From Mesorhizobium sp. M9A.F.Ca.ET.002.03.1.2 (GTDB lineage Bacteria; Pseudomonadota; Alphaproteobacteria; Rhizobiales; Rhizobiaceae), in NCBI RefSeq assembly GCF_003952365.1, contig NZ_CP034443.1:5573001-5637000 (forward strand): a DNA stretch of 64,000 nt. Direction: 5' to 3'. Position numbers and translations under genes: made by a program. The notes beneath the pieces are model-generated. The model was given only the letters and a program-made list of their open reading frames with translations. It did not search any database and was not told the DNA's origin. Below are positions 16,068 through 25,600 of this stretch, piece by piece; position 1 is the first letter of the stretch, and each line of letters starts with the position of its first letter.

Positions 16068-18272
16068 CTAGCCGTCCGTCGGCTTCGGCCTCTTGCCGCG
16101 CGGACGCTTGGGCGGGACACCGGCAAAGCCCGGACCGACACCCTGCGGCGCGTCGTCCGGCACGCCCTCATGGGCGGCATGCTCCTTGTCGAATTTGATC
16201 ACCGGTTCCATTTTGGCCAGCACGTCGTCGGCAAGCCAGCACAGGCTCATATGGCCATCGCCGAGATTCTTCACCGGCGGCACCTGCGTCTCGCAAAGAT
16301 TGTCCGGCACCAGCTTCTTGTAACCGCACCGCGTCTGGAACGGGCAGCCGGTTGGCGGGTTCATCGCCGACGGGATGTCGCCTTCCAGCACGATGTGCTT
16401 CTTGATCACGCTGGTGTCGGCGATCGGGATCGCCGACAGCAGCGCCTCGGTGTAGGGATGATAGGGTGGCGAAAAAATCTGGTCGGTCGTGCCCTGCTCG
16501 ACGATATAGCCGAGATACATGACGACGACGCGGTCGGCGATATAGCGCACCACCGACAGGTCATGGCTGATGAACAGCATCGTCGTCTTGTTCTTGCGCT
16601 GGATGTCCATCAAAAGCTCGGTCACCGCCGCCTGCACCGACACGTCGAGCGCCGAGACCGGCTCGTCGGCCACCACCACCTTGGCGTCGCCGGCAAAGGC
16701 CCTCGCCACGCCGATGCGCTGTTTCTGGCCGCCGGAAAGCTGGCGCGGCTTGCGGGTCTCGAACGCCCGCGGCAGCTTCACCAGGTCGAGAAGCTCCAGC
16801 ATGCGCTTGCGGCGATCGGCGACGGTGTTGCCGACATTGAACTTTTCCAGGGTGCGGATGATCTGCGAGCCGACCGTGTGGCTGGGATTGAGCGTGTCGA
16901 ACGGGTTCTGGAACACCATCTGGATCGACGACACGGTATCGACGCTGCGTTTCTCGATGCTGGTCGACTCGATCTGTTCATTGCCGAGCGTCACATTGCC
17001 GGAGCTTGCCGTCTCCAGCCCGAGCAGCACCTTGGCCAGCGTCGACTTTCCGCAGCCGGACTCGCCGACGATGGCGACGGTCTCGGATTCCCGCGCCACG
17101 AAGGAGATCGTCTCGTTGGCCTTGACGACGCGGCCTCCGCTCGAGCCGAACACTTCGCTGCCGCCGACCTTGTAGTACTTCTTGAGGTCCTCGATCTTGA
17201 GCACCGGCGCGCCGGGCTCGACGCGTTCGTTGATCTTCTTGGCGCCGGGCGGCAGCGCTTCCCAGTCGATCTCGTTGAAGCGCACGCAACGCGAAAAATG
17301 GCCCTCATGGCCTTCGACCGCGATCATCGGGATTTCGGCGACGTTGCAGACGCCCTCGACGAAATGGTGGCAGCGGGGGCCGAAATTACAGCCCTTCGGC
17401 CGCTCGTGCGGCAGCGGCAATTGCCCCGGAATGGAGATCAGCGGTCGCGAATTCTTGTCGGCGCCGGGCAGCGGGATCGATCGGAACAGGCCTTGCGTGT
17501 AAGGGTGGCGCATCCGGTCGAAGACGTCCTTGATCTTGCCGGTTTCCACCGCTTCGCCCGAATACATCACCGTGATGCGGTCGCAGGTCTCCAGGATCAG
17601 GCCGAGATTGTGCGACACGAAGATCATCGAGGTGCCGAACTTCTCGCCGAGCCCCTTGACCAGGTCGACGATGCCGGCTTCCACCGTCACGTCGAGCGCC
17701 GTCGTCGGCTCGTCGAGCAGGAGCAGCGCCGGCTTCGACAGCAGCGCCATGGCGATGACGATGCGCTGTTGCTGGCCGCCGGAAAGCTGATGTGGAAAGG
17801 ATCGCATCATGCGCTCTGGATCGGGCAGCCTGACCGAGCGCACCATTTCGAGCGCTCTGTTATAAGCCTCCTCCTTCGACACCTTGTCGTGGATCAGCGG
17901 CACTTCCATCAATTGCTGGCCGACCTTCATTGCCGGGTTCAGGCTGGCCATCGGCTCCTGGTAAATCATCGCGATCTTGTTGCCGCGGATGGAGCGCAGC
18001 TCCTCCTCGGACAATTCGCCCATGTCCTTGCCCTGGAACTTTATCCGGCCGCCGACGATCTTTCCGATGTTGGAGAGATCGCGCATGATGCCGAGCGACA
18101 CGGTCGACTTGCCGCAGCCGGATTCGCCGACGATGCCCATCGCTTCACCGGGCATGACCGTGCAGGAAAAGTCCATGACGGCCGGTATCTCACCCTTGCG
18201 GGTGAAGAAGGAGATCGACAGGTTCTCGATCTCGATGATCGGCTCGGCGGGATTTCGAACTGCCTCATTCAT
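16068..18272 (-). CDS. Peptide/nickel-type ABC transporter, fused double ATPase
   Basis: 734 residues joining the two ATPases (DppD- and DppF-like) that are often separate. Half 1: Walker A GIVGESGCGKSTVS, signature QLSGGQQQRIVIA, Walker B LLLLDEPTTALD, and the C-terminal cysteine motif around GCNFGPRCHHF. Half 2: Walker A AIVGESGCGKSTLA, signature QLSGGQKQRIGVA, Walker B VVVADEPVSALD, and GCPFQTRCGYKKLVPDNLCE. It drives uptake with the two permeases and the binding protein upstream. The ATG at 18272 has a GGAGCG site; an upstream in-frame extension overlaps the dppC-like gene end and is less likely. Last gene of the operon. Confidence 0.9.
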   Translation of the reverse strand: MNEAVRNPAEPIIEIENLSISFFTRKGEIPAVMDFSCTVMPGEAMGIVGESGCGKSTVSLGIMRDLSNIGKIVGGRIKFQGKDMGELSEEELRSIRGNKIAMIYQEPMASLNPAMKVGQQLMEVPLIHDKVSKEEAYNRALEMVRSVRLPDPERMMRSFPHQLSGGQQQRIVIAMALLSKPALLLLDEPTTALDVTVEAGIVDLVKGLGEKFGTSMIFVSHNLGLILETCDRITVMYSGEAVETGKIKDVFDRMRHPYTQGLFRSIPLPGADKNSRPLISIPGQLPLPHERPKGCNFGPRCHHFVEGVCNVAEIPMIAVEGHEGHFSRCVRFNEIDWEALPPGAKKINERVEPGAPVLKIEDLKKYYKVGGSEVFGSSGGRVVKANETISFVARESETVAIVGESGCGKSTLAKVLLGLETASSGNVTLGNEQIESTSIEKRSVDTVSSIQMVFQNPFDTLNPSHTVGSQIIRTLEKFNVGNTVADRRKRMLELLDLVKLPRAFETRKPRQLSGGQKQRIGVARAFAGDAKVVVADEPVSALDVSVQAAVTELLMDIQRKNKTTMLFISHDLSVVRYIADRVVVMYLGYIVEQGTTDQIFSPPYHPYTEALLSAIPIADTSVIKKHIVLEGDIPSAMNPPTGCPFQTRCGYKKLVPDNLCETQVPPVKNLGDGHMSLCWLADDVLAKMEPVIKFDKEHAAHEGVPDDAPQGVGPGFAGVPPKRPRGKRPKPTDG

Positions 18273-18319
18273 GGGTCGCTCCAATCCTGTTCTTCTAAGT
18301 AGGGTCGAAGACCCGTCCA

Positions 18320-19477
18320 TCAATCTTTCATCGATTGTTCACGCAGCGAGTCGGCCAGGAGATTAAGGCCCAGCACGAACGACATCAGTGCGATCGTCGG
18401 CGGTAGCGCGGGGTGGATGAAGGAGCGCAGCAGGCGGCTGGCGTCCTTGATCGCGGTGCCCCAGTCCGGGCTTTCGGGCGCCAGCCCCAGGCCGAAATAA
18501 CCGAGCGTGCCGAGCAGGATCGTGGTGTAGCCGATGCGCAGGCAGGCGTCGACGATCAGCGGCCCGCGCGCATTGGGGAGGATCTCCCAAAGCATGATGT
18601 ACCAGGGCGATTCACCGCGCGTCTGCGCCGCCGCAACATAGTCGCGCGTCTTGATGTCCATGACCAGGCCGCGCACGATGCGGAACACGCCGGGGCTGGA
18701 AGCGAACACCACCGCCACGAAGATGTTGAGCTGGTTGGGATCGATATGGATGATCCTGAACGGGTCGGCATCGAAGACCAGGCCGGCATAGACCCAGCCG
18801 CCAATGATCAGCGTCAGTCCCAGAAGGATGTAGAGGCGGTCGGGCCGTTTCTTGTAGCGCGTCCAGAACAGCACGCTGAAGAAGACGATCGGGAACAGGA
18901 AGAAAAGCCCGGCCATCGCATAGGGGATCGGCGTGTCCATGATGCCCGGCGTCACCAGCAGGTAGAACAGGAGGATCACCGGGAAGGCCAGCACCAGGTT
19001 GGCGAGGAAAGACAGCACAGTGTCGATCCTGCCGCCATAATAGCCGGCCGGCAGGCCGAGCGTGATGCCGACCATCAGCGCGAAACCGGTCGCCGCCGGC
19101 GCGATGATCAGCACGATCTGGCTGCCATAGACCATGCGGCTGAACACGTCGCGGGCGAGCTTGTCGCCGCCGAAAAGGTAGACAAGTCCCGATTGTGGCT
19201 CGACCGCGCCCGGCAGCGCATCCTTCATGATCGCCAATTGGGCAAGCGGATTGAAGGGCGAGATGGTCGACGCGAAGATCGCCGTGAACAGCCAGAACAG
19301 GCAGATGCCGACGCCGGCGACGCCGACGGCGCTGTCGAAGAGCTGACCGTAGAGGCCAAGCCTCTTCTTATAGGCGAAGCTTGCCCCCATCACCACGACG
19401 AGAGCGATCCAAACCGGCCAGAAGCGCGCAAGCACGCCAAGCACCACATTGAAGGCGCCTATATATTCAAGCTGCAT
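18320..19477 (-). CDS. Peptide-type ABC transporter permease (DppC-like)
   Basis: 385-residue inner-membrane protein, longer than a usual DppC (about 300) because of an extra N-terminal membrane stretch (PVWIALVVVMGASFAYKK, then a second helix) and a long central insert around the YKKRPDRLYILLGLTLIIGG helix. The core keeps GTDxLGRD-like GGDKLARDVFSRMVYG, the ATPase-coupling EAA-type loop (YVAAAQTRGESPWYIMLWEILPNARG) and a C-terminal LGLNLLADSLREQSM ending. It lies 12 bp after the DppB-like gene and 47 bp before the ATPase gene. Confidence 0.88.
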   Translation of the reverse strand: MQLEYIGAFNVVLGVLARFWPVWIALVVVMGASFAYKKRLGLYGQLFDSAVGVAGVGICLFWLFTAIFASTISPFNPLAQLAIMKDALPGAVEPQSGLVYLFGGDKLARDVFSRMVYGSQIVLIIAPAATGFALMVGITLGLPAGYYGGRIDTVLSFLANLVLAFPVILLFYLLVTPGIMDTPIPYAMAGLFFLFPIVFFSVLFWTRYKKRPDRLYILLGLTLIIGGWVYAGLVFDADPFRIIHIDPNQLNIFVAVVFASSPGVFRIVRGLVMDIKTRDYVAAAQTRGESPWYIMLWEILPNARGPLIVDACLRIGYTTILLGTLGYFGLGLAPESPDWGTAIKDASRLLRSFIHPALPPTIALMSFVLGLNLLADSLREQSMKD

Positions 19478-19489
19478 CCGCCCGATCCC

Positions 19490-20524
19490 CTATTGAACTC
19501 TGATACGCGGATTGAGAAACGCGTAGCCGACATCGGAAATGAGCTGCGTGATCAGGACAATGAACACCGAGACCAGCGAGCAGCCGAGCAAAAGATCGAT
19601 GTCGTTGTTGCCGGCCGCCTCGACCAGCGTGTAGCCGAAGCCCTGATAGCGGAACATCACTTCGACGATGACGACGCCGGTGAGCAGCCACGGAAATTGC
19701 AGCATGATGACGGTGAACGGCGCGATCAGCGCGTTGCGCAGCGCGTGCTTGACCACGACGCTGCCGAAGGAGAGGCCCTTCAACCGCGCGGTGCGGATAT
19801 ATTGCTGCGTCATCACCTCGACCATCGAGGCGCGGGTCATTCTCGCGATGTAGCCGATGCCGTAGATCGCCAGCGTCATCACCGGCAAGGTGAAGTTGTA
19901 GAAGGTGATGCCCCGGCTGGCCGAAGCCGCCGATCCGTTCAGCCAGCCGAGCCATGAGGCGAAGATAACGGTGAAGATGACACCCGACACATATTCGGGC
20001 GTCGCCGTCGAGGCGATGGAGGCGACCGATAATGTCCGGTCGGTCCGCGTACCCTCGCGCATACCGGCGAGGATGCCGATCAGCAATGAGATCGGAACCA
20101 TTACCACAAGCACCCAGAACATCAGGATACCGGTGGCGCCAAGTGCTGGAAAGAGCTTTGACGCCACTGTGGTCTTGAACTTGGTCGAGCAGCCGAAGTC
20201 GCCTTGCAGGACGCCGGAGAACGTCGGCACGACTGGATCGTTGCAGAAGGAGAAACGCTTTGTGCGCTCCCCCGTCGCAGGGTCGATCGCCGGCTGCTTG
20301 GGCACGATACCCAGCCATTGGGCGTAGCGGGAGAAGAAATTCTGGCGGTAGCCGTGGTTTACCAGCCAGCTTTCGAGCTGCTCGGCCGAGGTGTGCATTT
20401 CGGTCTGGCTGATCGCCAGCTTTTTCAGATTGGGGTCGAGATTGATCAGGAAGAAGACGACCAATGTCAGGCACAGCATCGTCAATGCCATCGTGCCGAG
20501 GCGTCGAAGGATGAAGGAAAGCAT
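19490..20524 (-). CDS. Peptide-type ABC transporter permease (DppB-like)
   Basis: 344-residue inner-membrane permease. The start MLSFILRRLGTMALTMLCLTL is the standard DppB N-terminal helix, followed by FFLINLDP. The periplasmic loop has an unusual stretch with GERTKRFSFCNDPV and GDFGCSTKFKTTV. The coupling loop reads YIRTARLKGLSFGSVVVKHALRNA and the end is YAFLNPRIRVQ. It partners the DppC-like protein. The ATG at 20524 fits family alignments; an upstream in-frame extension is rejected. A 167-bp gap with a strong hairpin separates it from the binding-protein gene. Confidence 0.88.
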   Translation of the reverse strand: MLSFILRRLGTMALTMLCLTLVVFFLINLDPNLKKLAISQTEMHTSAEQLESWLVNHGYRQNFFSRYAQWLGIVPKQPAIDPATGERTKRFSFCNDPVVPTFSGVLQGDFGCSTKFKTTVASKLFPALGATGILMFWVLVVMVPISLLIGILAGMREGTRTDRTLSVASIASTATPEYVSGVIFTVIFASWLGWLNGSAASASRGITFYNFTLPVMTLAIYGIGYIARMTRASMVEVMTQQYIRTARLKGLSFGSVVVKHALRNALIAPFTVIMLQFPWLLTGVVIVEVMFRYQGFGYTLVEAAGNNDIDLLLGCSLVSVFIVLITQLISDVGYAFLNPRIRVQ

Positions 20525-20646
20525 GGTGGCCCCCTGCCGATCGGGTTGGGGTCTGGTGCTGTCAACCCTTGATTTGTCGCATGAGCCGGCTTCAAAAGTC
20601 AGCAGCTTTTTGCGCTGACCCACATTTGCGGATCATGTTCGAAACA

Positions 20647-20673
20647 GGAGGGAGGGACGAACGCCCTCCCTCC
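20647..20673 (-). other. Strong mRNA hairpin between binding-protein and permease genes
   Basis: Perfect 10-bp inverted repeat GGAGGGAGGG / CCCTCCCTCC with a 7-base loop, 19 bp past the stop of the binding-protein gene and inside the operon. No U-run follows. Such hairpins commonly protect the binding-protein mRNA and lower downstream expression, giving binding protein in excess over permease. Confidence 0.65.
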
Positions 20674-20691
20674 CCGTTGGCTTCGACCCGG

Positions 20692-22347
20692 TCAGGCCTC
20701 CTCGTCGAGCCAGATCTTACCGTAATCACGCTCGTATGTCGGGTGCATGGCGTAGTTCTTAACGGCGGCCACCGAGTGACTGTAGAGATTGCGCCAAAAG
20801 GGCTGGATGATGATGCCGGAATCCTGCAGGATCTGCTCGATATCCTTCATCATCTCCTTGCGCTTGGCGGCGTCGGCGACCGAAAGCGCAGCGTTGAGCT
20901 TGGCATCCCATTCGGGATTCGACCAGGCGGTTTCGTTCCAGGCCTCTCCGGTGCGGTAGCCGATCGCCAGAACCTGCACGCCGAGCGGCCGCATGTTCCA
21001 GTTGGTCATCGACAGCGGATACTTCGTCCAGTCGTTCCAGAACGTCGAACCCGGCAGCACCGTGCGCTTCACCTTGATGCCGGCGTCGCGCATCTGCGCG
21101 GCGATCGCATCGCCTGTATTCTTGTGCCAGTCCTCGTCGACCGTGATCAGCTCGTGCTCGAAATCGGCCTGACCGGCTTCCTCCATCAGCGCCTTCGCCT
21201 TGGCCGGATCGCGGGCAATCTTCGGCAGCTCGTAATATTCCGGATGGATCGGGCTGACATGGTGGTTTTCGGCGACGGTACCGGCATTGCCCATGCCAAG
21301 CTGCAGCACGACAGCGTTGTCCACCGCGAGCTGCAGCGCATTGCGAACCTTCTGGTCCTCGTAGGGCTTGTTGGCCACATTGGTGCGGCAGACGATGGTG
21401 GCTGCGGTGACCACCTCGTACTTGACCAGGTCGACACCGTCGAGGATCGACACATAGTCGGCCGACGTCTCGAAATTGGTATGGACCTCTCCCGATTCGA
21501 AGGCGCTGACCGTGGCCGCGGGATCGGTGCCGTAGTCGATGAACTCGATGCCGTCGAGGAAGACCTCGCCGTCCCACCACTTGTTGTCTTCGCGGCGCTT
21601 GTAGACGACTTTCTGGCCGACATCGTAGGAGACGAGCTCGAACGGGCCGGTGCCGATCGGGCAGGCTTTGAAATCGCCGCCCTTTTCGTCGAAGGTCTTG
21701 TGGACGATGAGGCCGGGATAGTCGCACATGTTGGGAATCAGCGCGATATCAGGCGTGCCGAGCTTCAGCTTCACCGTCAAATCGTCGACCTTGGTCACGG
21801 CGCTTTCGTCCAGCTTGTCGTCCTTGACCAGCGTGCCGAGACGGCCGGGCATCGAATTGCCTTCAGCCTTTTTGTCGGCCCAGCGCTTCAGATTGAAGAT
21901 CACGTCGTCCGCGGTGAATGCGTCGCCGTTCGACCACGTCACGTCCTTGCGCACATGCAGCGTGTATTCGGTGGCGTCGTCGTTGACGTCCCAGCTCTCG
22001 AGCAGGTAGGGGCGGAACGTGAATTCGGTTGTGTACTTGACCAGCGGCTCGAGCGCCTGGCGCTCGGCATTGGCGATTTCCGACCAGTCGGCCTTGCGCG
22101 GATCCTTCGGATCCTTGATCCACATCGCGACCTTCAGTATGCCGCCCTTCTTGGCCTCTGCGTCCTGCGCTCTCGCCGGCGTCGGGTCAGCGAGGCCGAG
22201 CATTCCATAGGCCATCGCCGTGGACGCGCCGAAGACGCTGGCCAAGGCGAGAAATTCGCGGCGATCGACACGTCCGGCCCTGGCTTCCTCGGCCATTGCC
22301 TGGATGTGATCCGGAACGCGATCGCCATTACTCTTGTAGATTGTCAT
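20692..22347 (-). CDS. Peptide-type ABC transporter substrate-binding protein, Tat-exported
   Basis: 551-residue SBP family 5 protein for oligopeptides, nickel or related solutes. The N-terminus carries a twin-arginine motif, [10 protein letters not shown], then a hydrophobic stretch and ARAQ, so it is likely exported folded by Tat. Downstream: [26 protein letters not shown] and [22 protein letters not shown], the SBP-5 signature region. The ATG at 22347 has GGGAG about 8 bases upstream; an upstream in-frame extension is rejected for lack of a ribosome site. First gene of a four-gene importer operon. The ligand is not predictable from sequence. Confidence 0.88.
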   Translation of the reverse strand: MTIYKSNGDRVPDHIQAMAEEARAGRVDRREFLALASVFGASTAMAYGMLGLADPTPARAQDAEAKKGGILKVAMWIKDPKDPRKADWSEIANAERQALEPLVKYTTEFTFRPYLLESWDVNDDATEYTLHVRKDVTWSNGDAFTADDVIFNLKRWADKKAEGNSMPGRLGTLVKDDKLDESAVTKVDDLTVKLKLGTPDIALIPNMCDYPGLIVHKTFDEKGGDFKACPIGTGPFELVSYDVGQKVVYKRREDNKWWDGEVFLDGIEFIDYGTDPAATVSAFESGEVHTNFETSADYVSILDGVDLVKYEVVTAATIVCRTNVANKPYEDQKVRNALQLAVDNAVVLQLGMGNAGTVAENHHVSPIHPEYYELPKIARDPAKAKALMEEAGQADFEHELITVDEDWHKNTGDAIAAQMRDAGIKVKRTVLPGSTFWNDWTKYPLSMTNWNMRPLGVQVLAIGYRTGEAWNETAWSNPEWDAKLNAALSVADAAKRKEMMKDIEQILQDSGIIIQPFWRNLYSHSVAAVKNYAMHPTYERDYGKIWLDEEA

Positions 22348-22621
22348 CACGAAACTCCCATTGTTGGCTTTCTGCCTTTTACCATTCCGCATCCGGGCCA
22401 TGATGTCAAAAACGGCACGGATTGGGAACATGCCAAGGAATGTGCAACTTTGGAAGGGAAGCAGTTCGCGTGATAACGACAGTCTTGGCGCAAAATTGCT
22501 ACTGCCCGGCAGATTTCTTCGGAATCTCCGGCATCGATTAAACTGAGACATTCACCAATGTCTGCACAGCGCCAGCCGATCTCGGATATGGTGCCAAATG
22601 CGGCGCTGCTGCCGGCCGACT
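22348..22621. other. Gap upstream of the peptide ABC operon
   Basis: About 270 bp between the tamB end and the binding-protein start, both on the minus strand. It should hold the importer promoter. I see no convincing operator, terminator with a T-run or small gene. Confidence 0.4.
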
Positions 22622-25600
22622 TTAATATTCGCGTTCGTAGAAAACGCCGCCCTTGGCTTCGCCGGCATCAGTGGCCTCGCCGCGCAATTTGACGCCGCGC
22701 CCGACATTGAAATCGATCGCCGCCCTGCCCGAACCCGGCTTGTCGCCCTTCTGGATCGTCACATAGGTGCGGTCGTTCAGATATTTGCCCGCCGAGACGG
22801 CAGTGCCGCCCTCGTCGTCCGTCGTCACGTCGAGATCGTCGACGCCGATCGCGCTGCGCAGGTTCTGGAGCAGCGAGGTCGAACCGCCGACACCGGCCAA
22901 TTGCCCGGCGGCCTCTGCAAGCTGCGCGATCTGCAACGGCGACAGGTTCGACATCGAACGGCCGAAGATCAACTGCGCCAGAACCTCGTCCTCCGGCAGG
23001 GCGGGCACCGACGAGAAGGTGAATTTCGGATTGGTCGCCTCGCCCGACACCACGATGGTGACGGTGGCGCTGCTCGTCGTCGATGTCGCCGTGAGGTTGA
23101 GATAGGGCACCAGAGAGCCCGAAAAGCCGACCGTGCCTTCGGTGAAGGTCAGCCGCTTGCCGAGGATCGACAGCCGCCCGCGCTGCAAGGTGAAGGTGCC
23201 GACCGCTTGCGGCGACGCGGCCGGGCCGGTCAGGCGCAGCGAACCGCCAAACTCGGCATCGAGGCCCCTGCCCTGGATGAAGATCTGGCTCGGCGCGTTG
23301 ACCGTGACATCGAGGTTGAGGCCGCTGCCGCCACTGCCGCCGCTCGCCGTCGCCGGGTGCAGCGCCTTGTCCTGCGCGCGCACGGCGCGCGGCGCGTTCT
23401 TGTGCTTGACATCGAGCGCCGCCAGCGAGCCCGGCAGCTTTTCGGGAACGGTGATGACGGTCTTGGCCAGGTTGATCGTGCCCGAAATCACCGGCGCCGA
23501 TGCGAGTGGCCCCTTGACGGTCAGGTCGCCGCCGAGATTGGCGGTGACAACTCGCCCGTCGGTGTAGCGGCCGTCGACGAGCTTGACCGAGAGGTCGGCC
23601 GGAAAACCTTGCGCCGGATTAATGCCGACCGTGCCGCTGACCGACAGGCTGCCACGTGTCGACAGCGTGCCGGTCAGGCGGCTGATCCTGGCGACGCCGC
23701 CGCCGATCGCGACATCGGCAGCGATGTCGTTGATGGCAAGGCCCGAGCGTGCATCGACCAGACGGGCGCCTGATGTGCCGACCGTGCCTGAGATCACCGG
23801 CGACGTCGCCGGGCCGCGCACCTGCACATCGACATTGGCCGTGCCGCTCAACGACAGGCCTTGCGCGGCGAGTGTCCGGGTCAGGAAGGCGAACGGCACC
23901 TTGCCGGAAAAGTCGAGATCAAGGGTAGGCGCTCCTGATGTCGTCACCGCGCCGCCACCCTTGAGGCCAAGGCCGGCTCCGTCGCTTATGTCGGCGTCGA
24001 AGGCCAGTTTGTTGCCCGAATATGTGCCGGAGGACGAAACACCCATGCCGCCGAAACCGGCGCCGCGGGTCTGCGACGTCTCGACGCCCGCGGCGTCTAT
24101 GTTGAAGGCGACGGCCGGATTGGCCGGCGCGCCCGTCACCTTCACCGTACCCGAGATCGAGCCAGCGGCATCGAGACCCGGCGAAAAACTGTTGGCGAGC
24201 GAGATCGGCACCCGCGCCAGCGCCGCATTGAGATCGAGCGCCTGCCCGACCTTACCCGAAACCGTCGCCGTGCCGCCACCGAGGTTGAGCACGAGCCTCT
24301 CCAGGCTGGTCGTGCCGTTGGCGATGGTGATGGTCGACGCCTGGGCGATGGCCGCCTTGATGCCGCGCATGGTCGCCTCGCCGGAAGCGAGTTCGATCGT
24401 CGTCGTGCCGTTGGCGATCCTGACGCGGCCGGCCGCCTTGGCCGGAATGTCCTTGACGGTGGCGCCGCCGGAAAAGCCGGTCCAGTCGCCGTCACGCTTG
24501 AGGTCGACATCGATGCCGCGGATGACGGTATCGCCTGAGGTGACGCTATCGGCACGGATTTTTCCGGAGATCACCGGCGCGGCGAGGTAATTGGCGATCA
24601 GCGCGTCGATGGTGACCGTCTTCGCCGAGACGTCGCCGCGCGAGATCGAAGCGGTCGAAGCCTTGACGGCGACGTTAGGCGCATTGCCGGTCTTCGAGAA
24701 GACGATCGTGCCGCGCACGTCGCCTTCCGCCTTTTCCAGGGCAAGGGCTGCGAGCGGTCCGATGTCAGGCAGGTCGAGCGCCACGGTGCCTTCAGGCACG
24801 AAGGCGTCATCAAGTGCCAGGTCGCCTGATACCCGGTTCTGGCCGAGCGACAGCAAAAGCCCGTCGATGGAGCGCTTGCCGTCGGACGTCGCCAGCACCG
24901 CACTGCCTTGCAGGGCTTGGCCCGCGACATTTCCGGTCAGTTGCACATTGGCCGCCGGGTTGGCGGCATCGGCCTTGCCGGTGGCGGTAAGCTTCAGTCT
25001 GGTGATCTCGCGTTCGGCTATCGAAAGCCGGTCGCTGTTCACCGTGAGCGACAGGTCGGGCGCGGTGCTGGGCCCTTGCGCGTTCAGCGCGAAAGCGATG
25101 GCGCCCTTGGCATCCCCGGACAGAAGCGAAATGTCGGCCAGCGCGCCCTTGATGTCGGCGGCGAGTTTGTTGTCGGCAAGGCTGGCCTGCCCGTCGGCGG
25201 TCAGCGCGCCGGACACCAGCCTGATCGCGTTGGCGGTGACGTTGCCGTTGGCGTCGCGCTTCAGCGCGGCGCTGAGTTCCGTCCGCTCCGCCAGCACGCC
25301 GCGCGCTGCCGCCGGCAGCGCCGCGGAAGCCGCATCCGCCCTAAGGTTGAGGTCGATGGCGCCGTCGGCCAGCGAGACCTTTCCGTTGAAGCCAGTGTTC
25401 AGCGCGTCGCCCGTCACCGACCCACTGTCGATGACGATGGTGTCGGCGGCGAGGCTGCCGGCAACCTTGGCGGTGATCTTGCCGGCGATCAGCGGCGCGA
25501 TGGTCGGATTGTCCAAGCCGATCTTGTCCGCCGTCACCGTGCCGGAAATCGGCCCTGTCCGGCCTTTCACGTCGAAAGCATCGGAGTGAAGTGCAAGCGT

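Noticed and set aside
16068..18302. Long plus-strand open frame opposite the fused ABC ATPase (15738-18302)
   Set aside because: Antisense shadow of a high-GC gene; the minus strand has complete Walker and signature motifs and the plus frame is His/Arg-rich without domains.
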